A DNA stretch of 64,000 bases from Pseudotamlana agarivorans (GCF_018860245.1 NZ_JAHKPD010000025.1:122765-186764), one strand, 5' to 3'. Positions 36,246 through 45,907 are shown, numbered from the stretch's first letter. Notes: generated from the letters alone by a model not told the origin. Made by a program: numbers and translations.

Positions 36246-37121
36246 TTAACCTTTTTGGTTTTTCAACTTATCACGTTGTACCTGCTCAATAGGCAAGACA
36301 TCTTGTTTCTTAAAGCTCAAGGCGTTATGTACAGCCTTTAAATCCCTACATAATTTACGTAAGCCCATAGGTTCTAAGGACGCTGCATGATCTGTTCCTT
36401 TCCATGTTCTATCAATGGTATAATGGCGCTCTATAATATTTGCGCCTAAGGTATAAGCCGCGACATCAACTGCAATGCCTAAGTGATGCCCAGAAAAACC
36501 AATGTGTTTGACCTCATCTTTGTACTTTTCAATTAATAAGTTGATATCTAAAAGACAAACATCTTCAAAAGGCACCGGATAGCCCGAAGTACAATTATAA
36601 AGCACTAAATCTTTATTTCTACCATACTTTTTAAACAAAGCCACCAAATCTTCAATTTCATTTTTGGTCGTCATCCCTGTTGAAATATGCAATTCACCTT
36701 TGTAATTTTCACACAACCATATTAACATGGCTTCGTTATTATTACAAGCCGAAGGAATTTTAAGAAACTCGGGGTTTAGAGACGCCATTTCTTTTGCTGA
36801 AGTGACATCCCAGACAGAAGTCGAATAGGTAATCCCTATTGCCTCGCAATACTGTTTCAATTCTTGATGTTGGCTTACATCAAACTCTAAAAACTCACGG
36901 TGTGCTCCATAAGTCTCTCCATAGGAATTCACCGGATTGGGGTGCGGTTGATTGTATTGCTCCTCTGTTAAAAGTTCTTTATTGTTTCGCTTCTGAAACT
37001 TAACTGCATCGGCGTTACAAAATATTTTTGCGACTTTAATCAGTTCTTTGGCGATCGTCATATCGCCTTTGTGGTTGCACCCTATTTCGGCGATGATGTA
37101 TGGTTTTTTATAGGAATTCAT
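36246..37121 (-). CDS. neuB: NeuB-family nonulosonic acid synthase lacking the SAF domain
   Basis: NeuB enzymes condense phosphoenolpyruvate with a six-carbon N-acetyl-mannosamine-type sugar (or its phosphate) to make sialic-acid-like sugars. The 291-residue protein has the TIM-barrel signatures IIAEIGCNHKGD, DAVKFQKRNNKELLT, FLKIPSACNNNEAML, ISTGMTTKNEI, LYNCTSGYP, GFSGHHLGIAVDVAAYTLGA and IIERHYTIDRTWKGTDHAASL. It stops near residue 291, where usual family members go on for another 50-60 residues as a SAF (antifreeze-like) domain. The next gene begins seven bases on, so no SAF remnant is hidden downstream. Confidence 0.85.
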   Translation of the reverse strand: MNSYKKPYIIAEIGCNHKGDMTIAKELIKVAKIFCNADAVKFQKRNNKELLTEEQYNQPHPNPVNSYGETYGAHREFLEFDVSQHQELKQYCEAIGITYSTSVWDVTSAKEMASLNPEFLKIPSACNNNEAMLIWLCENYKGELHISTGMTTKNEIEDLVALFKKYGRNKDLVLYNCTSGYPVPFEDVCLLDINLLIEKYKDEVKHIGFSGHHLGIAVDVAAYTLGANIIERHYTIDRTWKGTDHAASLEPMGLRKLCRDLKAVHNALSFKKQDVLPIEQVQRDKLKNQKG

Positions 37122-37242
37122 TTATTTTAATAATCTTTTATAGCGGCTTATAGCTAACTGTATTTTTCTATTTATTTAATAAGATGTCATGCAAAAAACG
37201 TGTTTATTTTACCAAATATCGGTAAACATCCTAATGCCTTTG

Positions 37243-37316
37243 TTGTCATTCCGAGGTATCGAGGAATCTCACAGTGATTAAAAGATTCTTCAGTCGTACC
37301 TCCTTCTGAATGACAA
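37243..37316. repeat. REP-like palindromic element between neuA and neuB
   Basis: The ends TTGTCATTC (37243-37251) and GAATGACAA (37308-37316) are perfect inverted repeats, and AGGAATCT/AGATTCTT pair inside at seven of eight bases. It sits in the 210-base gap of the nonulosonate operon and may act as an RNA hairpin that separates the two messages. Confidence 0.65.
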
Positions 37317-37331
37317 AATCATATACTGCCC

Positions 37332-38486
37332 TCAAAACCTTTTATTATAATTCATAATAAACTGGCAGGCCTCACGAATAGCTCCTCCCCCTGAAGGTTT
37401 TGACAACACCACATCGGCATGCTGTTTTACAATATCTGTGGCGTTATTTGGCGCTAATGACCAGCCTACGCTACACATATTGGTTAAATCGTTCACGTCA
37501 TCCCCTACATAAGCCACATTACTCATGGACATGCCATGCTTTAAAACCAGACTATTGAGTAAAGTATATTTATCTTTCACCCCTAAAAACACATGGTCAA
37601 TTTTTAATTTCTCCATGCGTTGTGCAACGAGTTGGGAATTCTCAGAAGTCATGATCATCACCTGAATATTAAATTGCCTTAATATTTCCAAGCCCATACC
37701 GTCACGCATATCAAAATTCTTGGTATGTTCCCCATCTTTTGTGTAGGTAATGGTACCATCGGTAAAAACCCCGTCAACATCTAAAACCACGTGAGTAATC
37801 TTTGCCGCTTGTTTTGTCTTTTTTTGACGTTCTATTAGTAAGCTTTCTACAGCAACCCAATCGGTTTCACTATCTATTTCTAAAAGCGAATCTTCAGGCA
37901 TTTTTACAACTGCTGTTCGTTCCCCTAATCTATTTTTATGTTTTTTCAAAACGGATTTTTTTGCGGTATAAACCGCACCGTTTTCCACTAACAGCCCCTT
38001 AAAATCTTGACGTCTTGGTCTATTTAAAGGATCGTAATTGATAGGCGTACCATCGGCATTCCATAAAAACCGATGAGTATTTACAACGGTTAAAGCCGAA
38101 TCATAATCTGGGTTTAATTGATCTAAACAGCTATTAATATCGTTTCTTGTTGTAAAAGGTGATGTCGCTTGCAACAAACAAAACACATCAAAATCATAAT
38201 TGATGGATTCACAAAACTCTAACATGGCAAACTCGGTCGTAGCGGTATCTGTTGCACTTTCAGCACTTCGTAAAACGCCTTTCACTTTAGCCGTCCAATG
38301 ATATTCTTTATTTATAAAATCTATAATACCTTCGTCATCCGTGTATACATAAACAGCATCTAACTCGGAAAAAATGGCTTCTCCTAAAACCCATGTAAAT
38401 AATGGTCTACCCACCATTTTACGTTTGTTTTTGTTCGTAATGCCTTTGGAATTTTTTCGCAGGGGTATGAAGCCTATTTTTTTCAT
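37332..38486 (-). CDS. neuA: CMP-nonulosonic acid cytidylyltransferase fused to a KdsC-like HAD phosphatase
   Basis: The N-terminal half (1-225) is an acylneuraminate cytidylyltransferase that activates the sugar with CTP: IGFIPLRKNSKGITNKNKR is the CTP-binding loop, and CLLQATSPFTTRNDI and GAVYTAKK are further signatures. The C-terminal half (about 230-384) is a KdsC-like phosphatase with D236-x-D238 in VVLDVDGVFTDG, IMTSE (280-282 region), K304/K306 and VGDDVNDL (327-334). The fusion would remove a 9-phosphate from the nonulosonate and activate it. The same domain order is known from vertebrate CMAS. Catalytic aspartates look intact, so both halves may work. Confidence 0.87.
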   Translation of the reverse strand: MKKIGFIPLRKNSKGITNKNKRKMVGRPLFTWVLGEAIFSELDAVYVYTDDEGIIDFINKEYHWTAKVKGVLRSAESATDTATTEFAMLEFCESINYDFDVFCLLQATSPFTTRNDINSCLDQLNPDYDSALTVVNTHRFLWNADGTPINYDPLNRPRRQDFKGLLVENGAVYTAKKSVLKKHKNRLGERTAVVKMPEDSLLEIDSETDWVAVESLLIERQKKTKQAAKITHVVLDVDGVFTDGTITYTKDGEHTKNFDMRDGMGLEILRQFNIQVMIMTSENSQLVAQRMEKLKIDHVFLGVKDKYTLLNSLVLKHGMSMSNVAYVGDDVNDLTNMCSVGWSLAPNNATDIVKQHADVVLSKPSGGGAIREACQFIMNYNKRF

Positions 38487-38569
38487 AAATAGAAAAATAA
38501 AATGTTCTTAATTTTTGCTAAAATACATTTTTTTAAAAGGAAAATATGCGTTTTATCGCAAATGCTAGA

Positions 38570-39478
38570 TTAATAATTATTTGTTTTTTCTAGAAAATCA
38601 CTTAGTTCCGAAGTAAACATTTCCGCCCCGTTTTTAAGTAAGTGCGAAGAATCAAAATAGTACTCTCTTTTTTTATAATTTAAGTTAAGAGTATCATATA
38701 CCACAATTAAATTTTCTGGTTGAACTAAACTTTTAAATCGTTCGTAAAAGGAAGTATTAAAAGTGTGATAATTGGGAGAAAACACAAAAATGAGTTCAAT
38801 ATTATTCTTTTTACATTGTTCTTGAATGTTCAAAAAAGAATTCAACCTATCGGCTTCCTCCAAATTCTGGGCATATTCTGTTTTTTCGGAATTATAAACC
38901 AACTCTTTATGGTTTGGTTTTAAATTAAGTATAGATCCACACCTTGTAATCGTGTTATTTAGTCTCGAGGATCTCTTTTTCATATTAAAATCTGCTCGAT
39001 TTACTCTTGACAATGCAAAAAACTTGGAAAGTACATTTTTCTTCTTTTTTTCAATTAGAACATCATTAATATAATCATATTTAGATAAAGGGAATAATCT
39101 ATCGTATCTAAAAGTTAAAGTTGACTCCTCCACAAAAGTGAATTTATGATCTAAAAACAATAAAATTATTTGAGGGTTTTTGTTAAATTTTAAATAGGTT
39201 TCTAAAATGAAATCATGAAATATAACATTAGAACCTTTATAAGATAAATTATAAGATTTCAAACCTGTTTGATTTTCTAACTGACAAGCTACGACATTGT
39301 TTGCTCCTCTAGACGAACCTAAAATGATAAGTTCATAATCCATATCATTATTAACAATATTTTCAAGCCTTTTATCATATTCATTCTTTGGAGCTTGATT
39401 TAAAAAATAATAAACCCCTTTTTCAGCAACAAAAAGGAGAATACTAAATAAAATAATATTTTTAAAAAACTTTCTCAT
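38570..39478 (-). CDS. SGNH-hydrolase-like membrane-anchored partner of the MBOAT protein
   Basis: The 302-residue protein has one N-terminal membrane helix (about 8-27) and a presumed periplasmic domain with ILGSSRGANN (S55/S56 as nucleophile candidates) and FDSSHLLKNG (D276, H279), the catalytic blocks of SGNH esterases/acyltransferases. AlgJ/AlgX- and DltD-like proteins with this layout receive an acyl group from an MBOAT protein and move it to a polysaccharide. It starts two bases after the MBOAT gene ends. Confidence 0.75.
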   Translation of the reverse strand: MRKFFKNIILFSILLFVAEKGVYYFLNQAPKNEYDKRLENIVNNDMDYELIILGSSRGANNVVACQLENQTGLKSYNLSYKGSNVIFHDFILETYLKFNKNPQIILLFLDHKFTFVEESTLTFRYDRLFPLSKYDYINDVLIEKKKKNVLSKFFALSRVNRADFNMKKRSSRLNNTITRCGSILNLKPNHKELVYNSEKTEYAQNLEEADRLNSFLNIQEQCKKNNIELIFVFSPNYHTFNTSFYERFKSLVQPENLIVVYDTLNLNYKKREYYFDSSHLLKNGAEMFTSELSDFLEKTNNY

Positions 39479-39480
39479 TA

Positions 39481-40920
39481 TTAAAACTGAAAATATATAA
39501 ACTCTTGTTGTGTTTCATTACTAAACACAAAAATTAAGGCGATGACAAACATATAGAATGTCCATTTTAAGACTCTTGATCGTTTAACAAATAACACTTC
39601 AAGCGCATATTGCTGGCGTCTTCCAACCCATTCAATAAGCATAAAAAAAACAAGCAAGACTAAAACATTGGTTGGTCTAACACTTGGTAAAGAAAACAAA
39701 CTAGAGCTAAACAGCCCTTTTAAATAAGAGATGGCATGAGAGACGCTTTCTGCCCTAAAAAACACCCAAGCAATAACGGTTAAACCAAAAGTTACCCCAA
39801 TATTAAACAATGCACTTAAACTAGGCAGCATCTTATTTTCGGCAACAACGTCCAAATGGTTTCGATTACGATTGGCTAATAACAAGGGTAAAAAATACAG
39901 AGCATTTAATCCTCCCCAAATAATAAAAGTCCAATTCGCGCCATGCCAAAAGCCACTCACTATAAAAATAATAAAGGTGTTTCGTATTTTCATCCAAGTA
40001 CCGCCTCGACTTCCCCCTAAAGGAATGTATAAATAATCTCTAAACCAGGTGGATAAAGACATGTGCCAACGTCTCCAAAACTCAGCGATATCTCTTGAAA
40101 AATATGGAAATGCAAAATTTTGTTTTAAGTTAAAACCGAATAATCTAGAGGTTCCAATGGCAATATCAGAATACCCTGAAAAATCACCATAAATTTGAAA
40201 CGTAAAAAAAAGGGCACCCATAAATAATGTACTCCCAGAATAATCATCCGAATGATTAAAAATCTGATTCGCATACTGGGCACAACTATCGGCAATCACA
40301 ACTTTTTTAAAAAAACCCCAAAGTATTTGTCGGCAGCCATCTACAGCCTGACTATAATGAAATTCTCGTTTTTTATAAAATTGTGGTAATAAATTAGTAG
40401 CACGTTCAATGGGGCCAGCGACGAGCTGCGGAAAAAAACTAACAAAGGCTAAAAAAGACACAATATCTTTAGTCGGTTCTAGTTTTCGTTTATAAACATC
40501 TATGGTATAGCTTAATGTTTGAAAGGTGTAAAAACTAATACCAACAGGTAAAATAATATCTAAAGTATTGGGTTGTATTTTGTTTCCGAAAAAGGAAAAA
40601 GCTTCAACAAAATTTTCAGCAAAGAAGTTATAATATTTGAAAAATCCTAAAAACCCTAAATTAACCAAGATGCTCGTCCACAGCAAAAATTTCCGCTTTG
40701 ATAGTTTTTCTTGTTTGCTCAATTGTATGCCAATAGTGTAATCTACTAAAGAGCTAAAAATGATTAAAGATAAAAATCGCCAATCCCACCAACCATAAAA
40801 CACATAACTAGCAATAACCAATAATAGATTTTGAAGCTTTAAATCTTTATGTGTTACAAACCAATAAAGAATAAACACTACCGGTAAAAAAACCGCGAAA
40901 TCTAATGAGTTAAAATACAT
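39481..40920 (-). CDS. MBOAT-family O-acyltransferase (AlgI-like)
   Basis: MBOAT proteins carry an acyl group across the inner membrane. This 479-residue protein has about ten helices and the family landmarks FFPQLVAGPIER, FWRRWHMSLSTWFRDYLYIP (H286) and FIVSGFWHGANWTFIIWGG with the conserved H326. Length and layout fit AlgI. It directly adjoins a GT2 gene upstream and the SGNH partner downstream, so the glycan made here is probably O-acetylated (or otherwise acylated) in the periplasm. Confidence 0.92.
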   Translation of the reverse strand: MYFNSLDFAVFLPVVFILYWFVTHKDLKLQNLLLVIASYVFYGWWDWRFLSLIIFSSLVDYTIGIQLSKQEKLSKRKFLLWTSILVNLGFLGFFKYYNFFAENFVEAFSFFGNKIQPNTLDIILPVGISFYTFQTLSYTIDVYKRKLEPTKDIVSFLAFVSFFPQLVAGPIERATNLLPQFYKKREFHYSQAVDGCRQILWGFFKKVVIADSCAQYANQIFNHSDDYSGSTLFMGALFFTFQIYGDFSGYSDIAIGTSRLFGFNLKQNFAFPYFSRDIAEFWRRWHMSLSTWFRDYLYIPLGGSRGGTWMKIRNTFIIFIVSGFWHGANWTFIIWGGLNALYFLPLLLANRNRNHLDVVAENKMLPSLSALFNIGVTFGLTVIAWVFFRAESVSHAISYLKGLFSSSLFSLPSVRPTNVLVLLVFFMLIEWVGRRQQYALEVLFVKRSRVLKWTFYMFVIALIFVFSNETQQEFIYFQF

Positions 40921-41805
40921 TTATCCTGAATAATTTAATCCTTGTAATTTTTTAATCGTCTGTAACGTACCAGCCTTAACAGGCTGTCTATAGCTTAAAA
41001 TACTTGGGAGTTTCAATACTGCCAACACACACACGTATACAAAGGATTTAAAATACTGCCAATCTGTTACTGCGTACTTTTTAAAGTTGTGGACTAATAA
41101 TTTAACAATTTTTAAAAAAGGTGACTTATAATAAACAAGATAAAAGCTTATACTATTTTTAAGTTGTTTCTCAAACCTAAAATAATTTCGACCTTGTAAT
41201 TTTCGTTTTTCAAAATCCACTCGATGATTCACTTTAATTTGGGGTTGATATAAAATATGAAAACCCAAATCTAAAACTTCTAGCGCTAATGCAGGCTCCT
41301 CACCATAAATATCTATCCAAACCGGAAAACCATTTGTTGCTATGTATACGTCTTTTTTTATAGCAAATCCACAACCCACAAAATCACTGGTATAATACGC
41401 ATTTCTTTCTTTTGCATACAATAAGGCTTCTGCATCCTGATTAAACACCCCTCTTACTTCTTGAAAAGCAATAATACCTAGGTTTTTATTTAATGAGAAT
41501 TCTAATTGTATTGAAGTTATAAAGTTTGTACTTATAGGATGCGCATCATCATCTAAACCAATAAAAATAGCCCCTTTTGCTTTTTTATATAATGTATTTC
41601 TAGCAGGAGAAGCGCTCACACTCTCTTTTGAAATGGTCCAATATACCCATTCAAAATCCTTAACAATGGTTTCTGTTCTAGAACAGCCGTCTATAAACAC
41701 TAAAACTTCATGATTAGACAAGTCGATTATGCTCTTCAACTTATTTAAAGTGAACGCTAAATCTTCTGGTCTATTTTTAGTGACTATTAAAAATGAAATT
41801 TGCAT
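40921..41805 (-). CDS. Glycosyltransferase family 2 protein
   Basis: A 294-residue GT2 enzyme beginning QISFLIVTKNRPEDLAFTLN, with AIFIGLDDDAHPI as the metal- and nucleotide-binding motif and VGCGFAIKKDVYIATNGF then IYGEEPALALEVLDLGF as acceptor and base regions. It abuts the MBOAT gene without a gap. The C-terminal basic and hydrophobic segment (about 205-275) may attach it to the inner membrane. Confidence 0.87.
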   Translation of the reverse strand: MQISFLIVTKNRPEDLAFTLNKLKSIIDLSNHEVLVFIDGCSRTETIVKDFEWVYWTISKESVSASPARNTLYKKAKGAIFIGLDDDAHPISTNFITSIQLEFSLNKNLGIIAFQEVRGVFNQDAEALLYAKERNAYYTSDFVGCGFAIKKDVYIATNGFPVWIDIYGEEPALALEVLDLGFHILYQPQIKVNHRVDFEKRKLQGRNYFRFEKQLKNSISFYLVYYKSPFLKIVKLLVHNFKKYAVTDWQYFKSFVYVCVLAVLKLPSILSYRQPVKAGTLQTIKKLQGLNYSG

Positions 41806-42957
41806 TTATTGATGTTCCTGATAAACGGTTTGATAAAGTTTTTCTATTTGAGGTCGCAATGTAGCACGATTATAATGGGTTTGCATCAAATTGATATTGA
41901 AATCTTGAGCGCTATCACGTCGTTTTACATCCTTTAAGGCTTCAACAATACGAGTTGCTATTTCTTTCTCATCTAAAGCATTATGTATTAATAACCCGTT
42001 TTCGGTATCGGTAATCACCTCTTCGGTAACGTTTCCTGGGTTTGACTGTATAGGAAATGCACCCATAGCCATGGCTTCTAACAATGCATTTGGCATACCA
42101 TCCGAGATACTATTTGCAATATGAATACAACTCTTCCCCATTAATGCTAACAATTCTTGATTTTGAATAAATTGAGACCTCAAATGGATGGTTATTGATA
42201 AACCTGAAAGTATTTTAGATTGTTCTATTTGTTGCTTAATCACCTGGTCTGCACTATATACAACAACACGTTTACCTTCTAAATATGTTGTTGATACTAA
42301 AGCTAAGGCTTCCAAAACTTTTGAAGCTTTCCCTACGCCATCATCATAACCTTTTATTAAAATAAGTGATCTTTCGGAAACCGGTTTTATTTTGGAAATG
42401 TTTATTTCCAACCCTCCATTTCCTGGAAACACTCCTAAAAACGAATTAGAATATCCAAATTTAGTCACCAATTTATAATCTCTTTTACAATCGGTAATTA
42501 AATAATTAACACGCTTATAAAACTGTTTTAATTGCTGATTTGAAACCCCTAATTTTTCAAAATAAAACACATCGCTTCCCCAAGAGGAGTATATAAATGG
42601 TATGTTATTCTGTTCCATTATAGGTAAAATAGGTAATCCTGCTAACTGCATTTCAAAACAATGCACTATATCGGGTTGAAACGAAGTCAATGTTTTTTGA
42701 AACTCCGCTAACACACTGTTTTCATTACTTTTTTGGATGAATTTATAGAGTTTAAGACATCTTTTTTTTAGGGTACTTCTAAACGGAAAATCCCATTTTA
42801 ATTTCCACCCTTTAATTTGTGTGACCCAGTCTATTTTTTCAGATTTTGAACCACCATCGGTCACATCAAACCAACACACTTCATAACCTGAATCTTTCAA
42901 CTGGTTGGCCCATTGAAAAAAGTGATGGTTTGGTATGGCTACTAGGAGGATTTTCAT
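41806..42957 (-). CDS. Glycosyltransferase family 4 protein
   Basis: The 383-residue protein opens KILLVAIPNHHFFQWANQLK and has VHCFEMQLAGLPILPIMEQN in the acceptor half. The donor half holds IHIANSISDGMPNALLEAMA and GAFPIQSNPGNVTE, the usual GT4 signature. It overlaps the preceding GT4 gene by four bases and adjoins the next GT2 gene exactly. Confidence 0.87.
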   Translation of the reverse strand: MKILLVAIPNHHFFQWANQLKDSGYEVCWFDVTDGGSKSEKIDWVTQIKGWKLKWDFPFRSTLKKRCLKLYKFIQKSNENSVLAEFQKTLTSFQPDIVHCFEMQLAGLPILPIMEQNNIPFIYSSWGSDVFYFEKLGVSNQQLKQFYKRVNYLITDCKRDYKLVTKFGYSNSFLGVFPGNGGLEINISKIKPVSERSLILIKGYDDGVGKASKVLEALALVSTTYLEGKRVVVYSADQVIKQQIEQSKILSGLSITIHLRSQFIQNQELLALMGKSCIHIANSISDGMPNALLEAMAMGAFPIQSNPGNVTEEVITDTENGLLIHNALDEKEIATRIVEALKDVKRRDSAQDFNINLMQTHYNRATLRPQIEKLYQTVYQEHQ

Positions 42958-44138
42958 GACAACTCTAACAAGTTTCGATAAGAATTATTAAAGTTATCAA
43001 TATTAAAATTAGCTATTGCATATGTTTTTGCAGTATCTGACATACGCTGTATTTCTGCTTTATTTTCGATTAAAAAAGTAATTTCTTTAACAAAATCATT
43101 AACCAGTTCACTATATGAATTGGAAGAAATTAACAAGCCGTTATCTAAATGTTTTATATGCTGACTAATACCACCAACATTAGTTGCAATAGGTATTGTG
43201 TTAAAAACCATTGATTCCATGATAACCATTGGGAACCCTTCATAAACCGAAGAAATTATAACACCTGTTAAACTTTCATATAGCTTATTTAATTCAACCT
43301 GACTTGTTATCTCTCCTAAAAAATGAACTCCAGCTTCATTGATTTGTTTTAAATTGGATTTCATTCCTGTACCTGCCATAACAAACTCAACATTTGCATG
43401 GTTTGCTTGAATTTTCTTTGCCACCTCTAAAAACAATTCCGGTCTTTTCTCTTCAGACCATCTTCCTATAAAACCAAATTTAATATTTTGACTAGGCTGC
43501 TTTGTTAACTTTGAAGCTTCATTAATGACCACACCGTTTTCGATAATTTTTAATTTATCTACTAACCCCATTTCAGCATGGTACTTTTTATAAATAGCTG
43601 TTAAATCGTTTTTTGCTTTTGCATTAATACATATACGATGGTCTACAAACGGAATAGAACTCGCTAAAACCGCTTCTCTTTCATCATTTTTACTCAACGC
43701 ATGAATTAAATCAACACGTTTTATATTAGTTTTAATTCCTGGTAGTATTTCATAAAAAAAAGGTGTGTTACAACCAAAAACCGCATGTATCGATTGACTT
43801 GTGTTGATGTTTTTTAAAATACTTCTTTTCAAAATTTTATTTAAAAAAGCAGATTTTTTATTTCTTATACTATTTAATTCAATAATTTGGGATTGGCTTT
43901 TAAAAGCTTCATAATAATTTTTAGTTGCTGAAAGATGAGTAAATATAACACAGCATTTTTTATGCTTTACAGCATTTAAAATATCAAGATGTACTTTTTC
44001 CGCACCTCCCGTGTGGTAGAATGGTAATATAAAAATGATATTTGCTTTTTTTATTTTATTCGATTCGATTAGAATGAATTTTAAATAACAAAAATAACCG
44101 TAAATTATCTTTATGATCTGTTTTATAATCTGAATCAT
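42954..44138 (-). CDS. Glycosyltransferase family 4 protein
   Basis: The 394-residue protein has an N-terminal stretch that may touch the membrane, then ILPFYHTGGAEKVHLDILNA, the typical GT4 acceptor-domain loop, and a donor domain with IKFGFIGRWSEEKRPELFLE, VEFVMAGTG and GVIISSVYEGFPMVIMESMV. A 32-base gap lies before it. The match to the family is strong; donor unknown. Confidence 0.88.
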   Translation of the reverse strand: MIQIIKQIIKIIYGYFCYLKFILIESNKIKKANIIFILPFYHTGGAEKVHLDILNAVKHKKCCVIFTHLSATKNYYEAFKSQSQIIELNSIRNKKSAFLNKILKRSILKNINTSQSIHAVFGCNTPFFYEILPGIKTNIKRVDLIHALSKNDEREAVLASSIPFVDHRICINAKAKNDLTAIYKKYHAEMGLVDKLKIIENGVVINEASKLTKQPSQNIKFGFIGRWSEEKRPELFLEVAKKIQANHANVEFVMAGTGMKSNLKQINEAGVHFLGEITSQVELNKLYESLTGVIISSVYEGFPMVIMESMVFNTIPIATNVGGISQHIKHLDNGLLISSNSYSELVNDFVKEITFLIENKAEIQRMSDTAKTYAIANFNIDNFNNSYRNLLELS

Positions 44139-44170
44139 TATAATGAAGTAGTTTTTTTGTCTTCGTATAA

Positions 44171-45124
44171 CTAAGTAATATTTATGATTAAATTTCTCAA
44201 GTTTCTTTCTAAAAAAAAAAGAACCCTATAGCCAAATAGCAAACATTTTAATTCAAACATTTTAAATAATGATATTATTTTATTTTTATAAAATAAATTA
44301 ATCAAATTATTATTTTGTTTTACTAAATTTAATTGACTTGGAAACATAAAATCTCTAAACCATACTTTTAAATAGTTGTTTAAATATTTTTTTAAATAAT
44401 CTTTTTTACCATCACTTAAATTACCACAAACTTCTGGAACAAAAAGTAATAAACTTTGGTAATATTTATCTTTTAGGGATACCCAGTTTACGACACTCAT
44501 GTTATATATAGTATCATAACCAGCATCAGTAAAAACCTTAAATTTAACATTTGGAACCAGCAAAGCTCTTATCATTAATTCTGGATCATTTAATCTTGGA
44601 TACCCCTCTTTAAAACCTTTTAAATCATGTATAAATTGTTTTTTCCAAATTGGACACATGGTCTGCCAATGCAATTTATAACTTAAAAAATCTTTAAGAT
44701 ACGAATCACTTTGTTCTATTTTTTTAATAGTTATTTCGTTATTTACTTTAACAGCCATCGGAAAAACCAAGAAGTCATTGTTATTATTTCTTCCGAACTC
44801 CAAAACCCTATTTTCTAAACACGTAGTTATCAAGCAATCATCTGAATCTAAAAAAATAATATAATCGCCTAATGAATTTTCTATTCCAATATTCCTACAT
44901 GTTGGCGCCCCTTTCATAGATTCGATAGGCCTTGAAAACATTTTAAACCTATTGTCTTTAAAACAATATTCGTTTACAACATTTAACGTGTTATCCGTAG
45001 AACCATCATCTACAATGATACACTCCCAAGTAGAATACGTTTGCCTTAAAACACTATCCAAAGTATCTTTAATAATAGATTCTCTATTAAAGGACGGTAT
45101 TATAATTGAAACTAATTTTGTCAT
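44171..45124 (-). CDS. Glycosyltransferase family 2 protein
   Basis: A 317-residue GT2 enzyme that starts KLVSIIIPSFNRESIIKDTL, with CIIVDDGSTDNT and DYIIFLDSDDCL. It resembles the GT2 at 49497-50468 in its opening half (IDSVLRQTYSTWECI-type phrase), so the two probably arose from a common copy. The C-terminal part is hydrophobic and basic. Confidence 0.88.
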   Translation of the reverse strand: MTKLVSIIIPSFNRESIIKDTLDSVLRQTYSTWECIIVDDGSTDNTLNVVNEYCFKDNRFKMFSRPIESMKGAPTCRNIGIENSLGDYIIFLDSDDCLITTCLENRVLEFGRNNNNDFLVFPMAVKVNNEITIKKIEQSDSYLKDFLSYKLHWQTMCPIWKKQFIHDLKGFKEGYPRLNDPELMIRALLVPNVKFKVFTDAGYDTIYNMSVVNWVSLKDKYYQSLLLFVPEVCGNLSDGKKDYLKKYLNNYLKVWFRDFMFPSQLNLVKQNNNLINLFYKNKIISLFKMFELKCLLFGYRVLFFLERNLRNLIINIT

Positions 45125-45126
45125 AT

Positions 45127-45864
45127 TTAAAATGAAGTCGCATACTTATACTTTTCGGTGGCAAACACAATTAAACTTTTTACCCCAGCATATACCGCCG
45201 TATTAATTTTAATTTTTTTAGCATCAAACAGAGTTGCTAATTCATTCGCCGTTTCTTTTTCACCATTACGATGATAATCATCAACAATAATAATAAAATC
45301 ATCACTTGCTCCTAAATTTTCTACAAATTTAAGAATGTCATATCGAGAATAATTTAAACTACCTAAAGGACCATCGACAATATACAAATCAAATTTAGAG
45401 TTTGTAAAATTTTCAATTTGATCATATCCATTTGTTTCAACCCCTCTAACCTGTTTAGTAACTAAATTACATACTTCAATTTTTGAATTCTGAAACAACT
45501 TAAAATTACTGTTAAAGCTATCCCTCCAATCGCTACTTTCCTCTATAATCAAATGACTTGTATCCTTTGAATAATTTTCAATAAAAACAGAAATAAATTT
45601 AGATGATTCCCCCAAGCCTAATTCTATAATAGAGTTTGGTTTATAATCAGTAAGAATTCTATTTAAAATATAGAAAAAAGTATAATTTCCTGCCCACCTT
45701 CCTATGTTTAGAGAAAGGTTTTGCAACTCCTTTTTACCTCTAATACTATCATGATATATGTTCGCCCATTCTAACTCCTTTAAATGTGCTTTATTTTCTT
45801 GATGCAGCCTTCTGTTTTCATCTATGATCGTTTTAATTATTCTCTTAAACATACTAGCTCTCAA
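45127..45864 (-). CDS. Class I SAM-dependent methyltransferase-like protein
   Basis: The 245-residue protein has a Rossmann-like pattern with SIIELGLGESSKFISVFI as motif I (E/DxGxG) and FDLYIVDGPLGSLNYSRYD and DDFIIIVDDYHRNG later. Proteins with this VDGP stretch are found in many surface-polysaccharide clusters and are thought to methylate sugars, but the acceptor is unknown. It lies two bases before the next GT2 gene and may act on the chain end or a side sugar. Confidence 0.65.
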   Translation of the reverse strand: MRASMFKRIIKTIIDENRRLHQENKAHLKELEWANIYHDSIRGKKELQNLSLNIGRWAGNYTFFYILNRILTDYKPNSIIELGLGESSKFISVFIENYSKDTSHLIIEESSDWRDSFNSNFKLFQNSKIEVCNLVTKQVRGVETNGYDQIENFTNSKFDLYIVDGPLGSLNYSRYDILKFVENLGASDDFIIIVDDYHRNGEKETANELATLFDAKKIKINTAVYAGVKSLIVFATEKYKYATSF

Positions 45865-45907
45865 TATTTTTATTATTCATTGTAACTATTTTTCTTAAAA
45901 AACCCTC

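Noticed and set aside
36246..37121. Frameshifted NeuB with its SAF domain in another frame
   Set aside because: The next gene starts seven bases downstream, and its translation is coherent from the first codon with no SAF-like sequence.
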